A stretch of 64,000 bases of DNA from Brachyhypopomus gauderio (taxonomy: Eukaryota; Chordata; Actinopteri; Gymnotiformes; Hypopomidae). Positions 55,592-64,000 of the stretch are shown here, piece by piece (position 1 is the first letter of the stretch; each line of letters starts with the position of its first letter). Under the pieces are notes generated by a model. That model ran no database searches and had not been told where the DNA came from. It saw nothing but the letters and a program-made list of their open reading frames with translations. The stretch is taken from positions 1,475,039 through 1,539,038 of the forward strand of contig NW_027506890.1 of NCBI RefSeq assembly GCF_052324685.1, read 5' to 3'. Position numbers and translations under genes: made by a program.

Positions 55592-55981
55592 TTAATTGCC
55601 CACCCCTGGTGTAGGAGATATGGACCAAAAGTCAACATAGTCTGCTATAGCGCCACCATCAGGCCAATTTGGGTCCCTGGATGAGAATCTGGTCCTTGGA
55701 GTTAACTGAACCTTTCTGCTTATATATAACCCTAAGATTCTTTGTGATGTGATGAGTCGGGTAGATCTGTCATACTGGGCAGTTCGGTTAATTTGCGTGC
55801 TCTGCTCGGACTTCAGCGGATAACTTTGCTCAAAAGAGCTGTGCTTCATTTCGTAGTGGCGTTTCACGTTGCCACTTTTAATTAATGCAACCGTTTCTGA
55901 GCATATAAGACAAACATGTTTTGGCTTATGTTTTAAACTTATCTGTCCACTCATCTTTAAAACAGTGGTTTTCAGCATCAA
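55592..55981 (-). pseudogene. hAT transposase N-terminal (BED-like) remnant
   Basis: On the minus strand: KHVCLICSETVALIKSGNVK followed by RHYEMKHSSFEQSYPL. Cx2C with HxxxxH plus the RHY.xKH.SF signature matches the N-terminus of Charlie-type hAT transposases and derived host genes (GTF2IRD2/ZBED-like). It degenerates at about 55,740 and has no catalytic part. Confidence 0.7.
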
Positions 55982-56129
55982 CTTTTCTTATTTTGAACAA
56001 GCCATACCTTCGCTCTGCTCGGCTTTGCCCGGGTGAGATAGCGGCACTGGCTGCGCAGGGCCAACTAAAGATTTGATTAGCACAATTGAGTGCCGCTATT
56101 ACCGTAATAACTGTAGTAGAGGTAACCTC

Positions 56130-56440
56130 TTGCCATAGTTGCCAGGTTCGCGGTTTTCACGCCAAATTTGGCTTGTTTGAAAATCCAGCCGCGGATAAAA
56201 ATTCAGGAGTCGCGGGGTGCGGTTTTTTGGGCTACTTTTGAGTTGGGCTACCACGGGAGTTACAAGTCAACACTAAGAATCGATCGCGATATAATACTCA
56301 ATTTGTCTCCATTTTACACTCGCCGCCCCCCCCCCCAACAACTTTGGGCTTTGGGCTAATTTAGGCTTCTGAAGGGCGGGTTTTACACTGACTTTGTGCG
56401 GGATATTTTTGTAGGACCTGGCAACCCTGCCTCTTGCCCA
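56130..56440. mobile_element. Probable MITE with GTTGCCAGGTT ends
   Basis: GTTGCCAGGTTCGCGG near 56,138 and GGACCTGGCAACCC near 56,425 are inverted; the interior shares CGATCGCGATATA with the MITE at 29,080. Target duplication not resolved. The following sequence to 57,075 has no gene that I can see, apart from an imperfect palindrome of CGGTCCGGATTCGG at 56,550-56,575. Confidence 0.5.
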
Positions 56441-58800
56441 CATTTCTGCTTGACTCTGCGCCTGTCTTTCGCCGGAAAAATGCTCCATGAAAATGATCTA
56501 ATTTTGTGAATTTATCATGTTGGGCATGGGTCCGGACAGAACAATCACTCGGTCCGGATTCGGATTCGGACCGAGGTCCGCCATTTGGGGATGCCTGCGT
56601 TAGAAGAATTCGCATTTCGCGCTTCTATTTCTTTTTGAGCCTGCTTGAAATTTAACTTCGCGTTTGGACCGTTCAAAAACATCGTTGGACTGTTCAAAAG
56701 ATATTAATAGGTTAGTGGACTGTTACATTATATTCTTGTTTATTGTTTCCTGAAGTTTTATCTCAGTCTGAACAGTTTAAGATAGTTTTAAGGGTCCCAA
56801 GACAACGTGTTGGTCCGATGAACCAAGTATCACGGCGGACACGAAAAAGAAAAACTAGCCACATGCTAAAACTAGAGCACATTTCCTGATCACACGATTT
56901 CCTTTTGTTTTAGGTTAATTGCATTAAAAATTAAGGCCGATTTAAATTTGAATATCTTTGGACTGCCTTGATCAAATTTGACAATTAAGGCATCTTTTTT
57001 GTTATATTGTGCTGCATCTAATACAACTATTTTAAGTGTGATTAATTAATGTTGAAAAAAGTGTCCAAGTCACTACTATCGAGCTAGTTACACTCTCTGG
57101 CATGTTATTTGGGTTTAGTAACGTTACAAATACTTTACAAGGTTGGTATAGTGTTCAACAACACTGTCGCTGTAAGGGCCACTCTGGGTGCCATGGGTTC
57201 AAGTCCTCTCTAGGTACGTTTTAGAAAAATCCACAGAGAAAATTGTCAAAATCTTTTTTCTTAACAAACCTTTAGTTATTACATTGTGGGTAGGTAACTC
57301 ATGAAATGATACTGAAGAGTATGAACGGTAAAGGAATTAAAAAATGAGTTTTAAAAAGGTGGGACTTTGGAACTACATTACATCTGATTCTTTTAACTGA
57401 TTTTTTTAGAGGTAGTTGTGTGAAAAGCAGCAGTTCAGTAGTAATAAGGTTTCGAGATACACCAGATACTTGTATGCACAGGTTCGTTATTATGGATGGT
57501 AGGCCTACTGCTTTAAGTTTTAATTAATTAATTAATCAATTTGTACAAATACAAATCAGAATACTATATTTCAAATATGTATGTATTTTTTGTGTTTTAA
57601 ATCAAATGTAAATCTAATTGGATAATTAACTGAATTCTATTGAAATACAGGTATATTGTGCAGTGAGAACTGTAGCATCTTCATGGTATGTTCTATTATC
57701 CCATACTGTTATTTCTTGGTCTTTTTGGAGGTAAAAAAAAAAAGCCATTCAAAAGCAGGAAAGAACTGGCACTTCCTGGCAGAGGGAGTGCACAAGATCT
57801 TCCACAGAATTAACCACATTCTGGTGCACTCACCATGCGTGTGCACTTTTAAACCCCTTGTAGTGACAACACAAGATTTTTATTCCCATGTCTTTCCATT
57901 TTATGAAGGCTATGAAATATAGTTTTGTTGATCACAGATGATTGTATTATTCATTCTGTATTTCTACAGTTCTCCTTAATTGGATCACATGCTTTACAGT
58001 AAGTGTCATTCACACTTAGTAAGTCAATTCATACTTGAATACACTGTAGTTTAGAAAGAACCACCAGGACTCAGCAGGTCAAGACACTAGCTTAGTTGTA
58101 AGCTGCAAGATTGATTTATGAGATCTAATTTTCATAAACAACATGGTCTTCTCAAACAATGGAAGAGACGTGAAGGTGGCATGATTAGCTTACGTCTCTG
58201 GACTGCTGCTCTGTGGCAGCCAGTCCAGAGCAGCACAGAGGCTAAAGCTCATTGTGCCACCTCCGCTGTTGCCATATGGTGATGCACAGCAGGTTGCACA
58301 GGAACAGATCCAGATCTGGAGATCATTCTGGTTACACTGAACCTACTTTTCTAATCACTTCTGACAGTTTCTCCAGATGAGACAAAAATCTGGCCATTCA
58401 CGTGGCAGTCATATTGTATGGCTATCCTTGAATAGCAATTAATTAATTAATATAAACATCTCGTAACCAGGTAGGATTGGGAAGTATTCGGCATCAGGTT
58501 ATCAGGAATTATTACTTGTAGGGATAAAGGAAAAAAGGCTGTAATTCAAGGAAGAAGGAACTTCACTATAGATAAATCTGAAATTCAGTAATTACAGGTA
58601 GACCCAGAGGAAATTAAATGCTAGTTAACCAGGTTGTTACTAAGGACTAGAAAACAGTTGGATAATTCTCAGGTTCCTGATTGGTCAGCAGGATTTGTAA
58701 AAATAAACCATATTGGAAATTGCCTTTTCTGAATGTTTACGGTACATTCAGCGTTACTCTTGTTCCAAACATCATTTAGAATCATTTATGCATCTGTTTT

Positions 58801-59065
58801 TATTCTAAAACCTGCTGCAGGCTGCCCCTCTTTCTGCTGTACCCACAACTGTGACTGAGTCACGTAACTGCTGCCGATTTATCAGTGCTGACCCTAAAAC
58901 CAGATCGTCACAGAAGAAAGTGAGATTCACCAGACTAAACTTTCTACAGCCATCTAGTTTGAAGGGCTTCTGCCTAATTCTGCTCGGGTTCCTGTTCTTG
59001 GCTGACAGGAGCCTGATGTCTTGGGCTGTTCTGCTGTTATCTTCAGTCCACCTCAAGATTTGACA
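58801..59065 (+). other. Highly conserved block, unit 3 copy
   Basis: Near-identical to 12,841-13,105. In this copy a 70-codon frame (from GTG at 58,851) is open and would encode a hydrophobic segment, but there is no ATG and unit 1 has a stop, so an untranslated exon or regulatory block is more likely. Confidence 0.35.
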
Positions 59066-60309
59066 TGTATGTTCTGAAATGCCAATTTGCATAAAATGAA
59101 AGATGGGAAGGAATCTAATTAATTAAACAAGCTATTCATTCAGATTACCCAGAAAGCATTAATTTAGCTATAAACATTAAAATAATTTATTACTTTTAAT
59201 TGTATTATTATTATTTCTCAGATGTGTACTTGCCTTAGTAAATTTGGGACATGTCTTTAAAGATTTGTCTACAAAACACTGACTTTGTGTGATGGCTGCC
59301 ACAATATTAGATCGTAAGAATGTTACCAGTAGGTCTACAGGGGATATTGATATTTTCCAACCCCACCCCCCCCCCCCCTGCCCCACAACGCATCCAGGTC
59401 ACTGGCTGTATGGCTTTCTGAAGTCCGCGTCCATGCTGACATAGTGTAATGCATCCAGGTGCACTCGAAGAACGTCAGACCTTAGAACCACTGTCATCAA
59501 GACGGAATTTCCCACCTGGCATGTGGCCTTACACACATTCTTCTCTACTTGGTTTTAGTGATTCCTGACTCTTGGTGATTTGAACATCTCAGTATTTCCA
59601 GTATTAGGCAGGTGGTCTGGTGCATTGTATGAAGTCAATTTTGTGTATTTTATTGTATTTCCAAGGACCTTGCGAAAGGTTCTGAACAACAAGAAATGTT
59701 TACTTTTTCAGTTGTAAAAAATAAATTTAAAAATCTCAGCTTTCCTATCAGCTCAAACCAGTATGGCTGTTCTTCTCTGACCTGTGATCAGCAAGACATT
59801 TTCATTAGGGCTGCCACAAACGATTATTTTAATAGTCGACTAATCACCGATTAAGTTTTGCGATTAGTCGACTAGTCGGATTGTACGTTAATTGAATATA
59901 AAACATACAGCTTATCACACTAGAATGCAACTGCTATTATATAACCATCATTAGATTTCAGCTATAACTAAAAATAAAAACAATTAAGATTAAACCTTTA
60001 ATGAAATATGCAGCTTGTTGCAACAAACAATTATTAAAATAAGGATAAGGCACTGCCTTTAAAAACACAAAAATAAATAGGCCTACATTAATAAAGAATT
60101 TTTTTTTAGGTTTTTCTTTCTTTCATTAGTCTCTGGCATCAAACTTCGCTATATTTAAATCAAATTAGGTAGGGACCTGAAACTAAGGAGTTATTCACAA
60201 AAATAAAGTTTTGGTCTCACTGACGTTACAGAAAATACACGAATGCGTGCTAAGGCTAATTAAACCAATTGCCATCACTAATGTTAACTTTTACAGTTAC
60301 CACGATAAG

Positions 60310-60422
60310 CAGGGTTGCCAACTCTCACGCATTGAGAGTGAGACACACGCATTTGACCGTCTTCACACGCTCACACACCACACATCCGATATCTCACGCC
60401 GAAAAAAAAGTTGGCAACCCTG
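60310..60422. mobile_element. Small MITE inside the hAT
   Basis: 113 bp with ends CAGGGTTGCCAAC and GTTGGCAACCCTG, flanked by CGATAAG and CGATAAT. Superfamily uncertain. Confidence 0.75.
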
Positions 60423-60668
60423 CGATAATTAAGTACTAAGTTAGCGCTCTGTTTATGGTAACTTTAGCAGCTAACGAGCAATTTAGATTACAGAGATGAC
60501 GGTCCCTATTCATCGTTGTCACAAGTAGCCACAACATGCTTCAGGTACGTGGTTGTGCTGCCGTGGAAGGCAAGTTCTGCCTTGCAGATATTGCACGCGT
60601 TTCGGAACCCGACTACGGAAAATGATCCCGCACTTTTGAGTTCCGTAGCCGGGTAGCCACGATAACAG

Positions 60669-61680
60669 TAGTGATGGGACATCTGAAGCTACGCTTCGAA
60701 GCGTGTACCGAGTAAAAAGGGGCGTGTCCGATGAAGCCCCGCTTCGGAGCTTGTGTTAGATTGAGCAAAATCACGTGATCAGCAACAAACGAGGCCTCGC
60801 ATTACATCGGCTACGTCATTGCTTCATTTTGCGTATCGTTTTTCAAAATAAAAGCGCTATGAACCCTGTTGCTTCGTGTTGTAGAAGGTGGTTAAATTTA
60901 AAATCTGGAACGTTCTAAATTCTTTTTGTTTGATCAGGATGTACATCAGATTCACACATCAAAAACAGACTAAAAACCATTGGAAGAGGCAAACCTTATT
61001 TGTAATGTTAAAAACATTTTACATTTGGCAGACGCCCTTATCCAGAGCGACTTACATTTTATCTCATTTTTATATAAGTGAACAATTGAGGGTTAAGGGG
61101 CGCCTCAGTCATGGCCTCAGGTCTGGGAATCGAACCCACGACCCTCCGGTTACAAGACCAGTTCCCTAACCACTTCCCTTCCCTAACCACCAGGCCATGA
61201 CTACCAAACCAGATCTAGAACCCCCAAAAAGCAATTATTTAAAACACATTTTGTTTTTTTTTAAATCAGTTTCTAACTCAAAATATTCAGTCTGCCTCAA
61301 CAACCACTCAATTCCCAATATAGTAAAGTACAACATATCTTCATTGTCAAATACGTTCATGACATACAAGAAAACCCAACACAACCACTAATGGTCAAGG
61401 ATTAGATTGGCTACAAATCATTTTAATAATTAAAACATGACAATTAAGTATGATTTAATTGATTCTCCTGTTACTAAACATGAGTTTGATGGAAACTTTG
61501 TGACAATATTGCATTTACAAATTTTTGAAAGTATGATCCAACTGAATGACGAGGCTGTTACAGTTTCACCAGTAGATGTCACTAGTGAGTGATGAATGAA
61601 GCCTCGAGTAATGAACCTTTTTGCAAAGCAAAGGGTTGGAAAGCTTCATTGCTTCAAGAGGCTTCATTTGCCCATCACTA
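60669..61680. mobile_element. Second hAT nested in the first
   Basis: 1,012 bp with ends TAGTGATGGGACA and TTTGCCCATCACTA, flanked by perfect GATAACAG duplications (60,661-60,668; 61,681-61,688). Non-autonomous; it carries a SINE. Confidence 0.93.
61010..61205 (-). mobile_element. tRNA-derived SINE in antisense
   Basis: On the minus strand: a head with GGCCTGGTGGTTAGGG (A-box region) and GGTTCGATTCC (B box, 61,136-61,126), ending in CTGGATAAGGGCGTCTGCCA, the tail shared by many fish SINEs and L2-type LINEs. It is the third level of nesting at this site. Confidence 0.75.
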
Positions 61681-62387
61681 GATAACAGAGCCTGTCTGTA
61701 TAACGTCCTGGGATGTCGTCAACTGTCTACCCCGGTTTCCACTAAACTGTGCGTCAAGGACAGAAACGCAGACGCAGCAGTGGAAACTGTCGCAGCAGTT
61801 TGGAGAGGGAAAAAAACGACGCATAGACTAATAAATTAGTCGTCGACTATTTTAGTAGTCGACATAGTCGTGACTAGTCGACTAATCATGGCAGCCCTAA
61901 TTTTCATTCACACAACTGCCACGCTTGACCTTGTGCTGCTGCAACATGATTGGCTGATTGAATAATTACTTTAATAAGCAAATGCACAGGTGTTCCTAAT
62001 AATGAAATATATTACCTAAAAAGTGAGCATATTTGTAATTCTGGTTGTGATTGCGATTATATACAACTGCAAAAATCTTAGGCAACCGAGAAAATGAAAT
62101 AATGAGAAATGAAAAGTCATTTATCTGGGCATGAAGTGTTAATGTGCAGAACACTCTATAATACATAAAAACACTACCACAGTAAAATACTTTGGCAATT
62201 GTACATTAGTATTATAAAAAGTTGTTTGTTTCCTATTGGAAAATATATAGTTGTAAACCTTCTGTTCTACTGTTCTGCATGGCACAGCAACAATGATGCA
62301 GTCATGATTTACAAAACCAAAAAAATCTCGAACATGACTTCAACTGCAACTAAAATACAGTTAAGAGCTTCTTTTGTCTCTTGGCAG

Positions 62388-62495
62388 TTTGGGCAGTACG
62401 CCACCTTATCTGAAGTCAGAGAGCAACACTCTCGTGACAGTCAGACACTAACAGAGAATGAAGAGCAGCCAGCTTCGGTGGAAGAATCCTGGAAG
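62388..62495 (+). other. Candidate 5' UTR exon of TMEM51-like copy 3
   Basis: Same boundaries as 17,739-17,846 (acceptor TCTCTTGGCAG, donor GGAAG|GTTTTA) and nearly identical sequence. Confidence 0.5.
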
Positions 62496-62713
62496 GTTTT
62501 ATTATTTTGTTTGTTTGCCATGTTCTTCTTTGTGTAAGCAAGTAAATATTAACATGTTCATATAAATATTCATATTAATATGATCTGGAACTTTAAACAC
62601 AATCTTCTCAGGTGCACAGTGCTGTACTGTTTCCAATGTGAGTTTAAGATTCGCGTTTTTGAGTAAAATACTCATCATTGTTAATGTTGACTAATTGTGC
62701 TTCTTGTTTTCAG

Positions 62714-64000
62714 GTCAGAAACTACACGCCAGAGAAAGTGCACAACACAGACGCCTCTCCAAGAGCATCAGGATGAGATTAATTGAAAGACGCAAGTGCG
62801 GGAATGACTGAGACAGGCGTGTATCTGAGAGAGCCACCATACCCTACAGGGGCCGGCCTCCTCCGAGCTCTGGCCAGACCGACAGCATGAAGTCTCGCAC
62901 TCTGTGTGCCATGGGTGCTCTGGGCCTGGGTCTGGTGGTCATGGGTGTGATCATGACAATGTGGAACAGGGACAAGAGCAAACACCAGCGCGGCACGGGC
63001 TCCCCCGAAATCTCCTGGTCGATAGTGCCGTTGTGCACAGGCATGATCTTTCTGCTGCTGTCTCTGGTATTCAAAATGATACAGTGTACACGGGGAGAGC
63101 AACAGTCCAGCGACGGCGTGCCCTCTTCAGCAGGGGGGGGTGAGAGGTGAGCGCACCCTCCAGCACACTCTAGCTCCCGCCCAGCCGCAGAACGAGCACG
63201 CTCAGTCAGGACGAGGAAGTGAACGCGTTACAGGGGTTCAAACACAGACCCCGATGCAGTGGTGTTGTTGGAGCATTCTAAAGACATTAGGCACAGTCAG
63301 TCTTGCTCAGAACACGTTTATTCAAGAACACAATAACCTTTTCGATGTAGAGATGGAGAGACAAGCTGCAAACAGTTTGCTTAAATTTATTTGTAAGGGA
63401 GCAAACAGACACGTAAATAAATTGAGAAACGGGAGAAATTAGATTCCATCATTGGAGGCTGTGTGGTTATTCACCTGGGGTCAAACCGGGTAAGGTCAAG
63501 TGCTACATTGCTACACGGTGTACCTTGATTCATTTTCAATTCAGTACATGTCCTCTCTCAATGCTAAAGTATAACTACAAAATAAGCATTTGCATTTTTC
63601 AACACTATTAAATGTATTGTAAATTCGTCATATGTACCCCATACAGAAGAAAAACAGATGTTCATATATGAACAAGTGAAAACATTTATGTTGAATGCAC
63701 AGAATACAAGCTAGAAACCCATTCTATGCTAAATGTTTTTCAGTGCTTAAATCGTTGAAACAACCCCCACCCTAAAATATGGGGGGAAATGAAAGCATGG
63801 TCGATTTGAGCAACATATGTCTGTATTTTTGTATGTGTAGGCAAAGAGAAGAAGCTGAATGCTATGGTGTGCCCAGCTATGAGGAAGTGGTCGGCAATGA
63901 TCAATACACTATTGGACATCTCTCTGAACCAAATTACTGCACCACCGACCTTCCAGCCTATGAGCATGTGATGGTGACAGATTGTGGGGCGGAGTTCTCC
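62714..64000 (+). CDS. tmem51: TMEM51-like transmembrane protein, copy 3 (3' end outside window)
   Basis: Coding exon 1 is ATG 62,887 to 63,146; exon 2 starts at 63,841 after GTATGTGTAG and is still open at the window end. Eighty-six complete codons in exon 1 give TM1 (MGALGLGLVVMGVIMTMW), a loop with QRGTGSPEIS, and TM2 (VPLCTGMIFLLLSLVF). Exon 2 has VPSYEEVVGNDQYTIGHL and LPAYEHVM before the end. The exon 1 design is closest to copy 1; the exon 2 sequence is nearly identical to copy 2. The ATGA-overlapping uORF (62,804-62,890) is conserved. Whether the PPxY tail survives cannot be seen. Confidence 0.82.

Larger units (their letters stand above)
51886..55608. mobile_element. Composite hAT element with nested insertions
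   Basis: Ends CAGACCTGGGCAAACT and the complement of CAGGGGTGGGCAATTA, flanked by perfect 8-bp duplications GTGTAGGA (51,878-51,885; 55,609-55,616). The 3.7 kb interior is a patchwork: Tigger/pogo at 52,291-53,741; a PIF/Harbinger-like end GGGGTATTCCAGAAAGCGGG at 53,757; inverted segments at 52,215-52,268 and 54,373-54,430, and at 53,849-53,880 and 54,085-54,140; and GC-rich TTGCGGG repeats at 54,460-55,350. No complete transposase. Confidence 0.85.
59806..61899 (-). mobile_element. hAT element (unit 3 only) with nested insertions
   Basis: Ends TAGGGCTGCCACAAACGATT and the complement of TAGGGCTGCCATGATTAG, flanked by ATTTTCAT duplications (59,798-59,805; 61,900-61,907); unit 1 has the single site at about 17,268. 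On the minus strand at 60,630-60,535 a BED finger is left (RNACNICKAELAFHGSTTTY). The rest of the transposase is gone. Confidence 0.92.
57076..64000. repeat. Segmental duplication unit 3 (runs off the window)
   Basis: Begins ATCGAGCTAGTTACACTCTC, matching unit 1 from about 9,300. Compared with unit 1 it lacks the long-TIR element (empty site at about 57,150), the 3.3-kb transposon cluster (59,549) and the TG tract, and it gained a hAT at 59,806. It retains the conserved block at 58,801-59,065 and the 5' UTR exon. Confidence 0.9.

Noticed and set aside
58851..59063. 70-codon hydrophobic frame in the conserved block
   Set aside because: No ATG start, and the near-identical unit-1 copy has an in-frame TAG; treated as noncoding.

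Overview
The window is animal nuclear DNA, almost certainly a teleost fish. The evidence is genes split into short exons with GT-AG junctions, kazrin and TMEM51-type coding exons, and very many long CA/TG and AT microsatellites. The interspersed repeats are also a fish mix: Tc1, hAT, Tigger/pogo, Ty3/Gypsy, CR1/L2/Jockey-like LINE and tRNA-derived SINE sequences. I cannot name the species.

Layout. 1-6,630: a 50-bp minisatellite, then the last seven recognisable coding exons of kazrin (kazn, + strand, three SAM domains); its stop codon lies inside a 28-bp minisatellite. 6,370-19,800 (unit 1), 22,378-35,130 (unit 2) and 57,076-64,000 (unit 3) are paralogous blocks of a local segmental duplication. 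Each carries one copy of a small two-TM gene resembling TMEM51, which I recall as the neighbour of KAZN in human. Copy 1 (18,235-19,561) looks intact, copy 2 (33,687-34,782) is 5'-deleted and cut short by a stop codon, and copy 3 (62,887-64,000+) runs off the window. Units 1 and 2 are separated by a 5'-truncated LINE (about 19,860-22,223). Unit 2 is also split by a small LTR element without pol, one LTR of which holds a hAT element, which in turn holds a Tc1-type MITE.

35,130-57,075 separates units 2 and 3 and is mostly transposons. It holds a tRNA-SINE with a hAT MITE inside, a piggyBac-like remnant, and a full-length Ty3/Gypsy element (39,510-45,961) whose two 371-bp LTRs look identical and whose gag and pol frames are open. 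It also holds a promoter-like NRF1 site with a possible small exon (46,362-47,590), a full-length but broken Tc1 element (48,859-50,438), and a composite hAT (51,886-55,608) carrying a Tigger/pogo element that itself carries an RTE-like fragment.

Empty sites between the three units date many insertions. A long-TIR element with a solo Gypsy LTR inside is shared by units 1 and 2 and absent from unit 3. hAT elements at 23,558, 29,080 and 32,050 are only in unit 2, and nested hATs at 59,806/60,669 only in unit 3. The exon-2 end of copy 2 instead matches copy 3 best, so the units are mosaic. The host genes are kazrin (junction/cytoskeletal scaffold) and a TMEM51-like membrane protein family expanding beside it; I see no direct functional link between them beyond adjacency.
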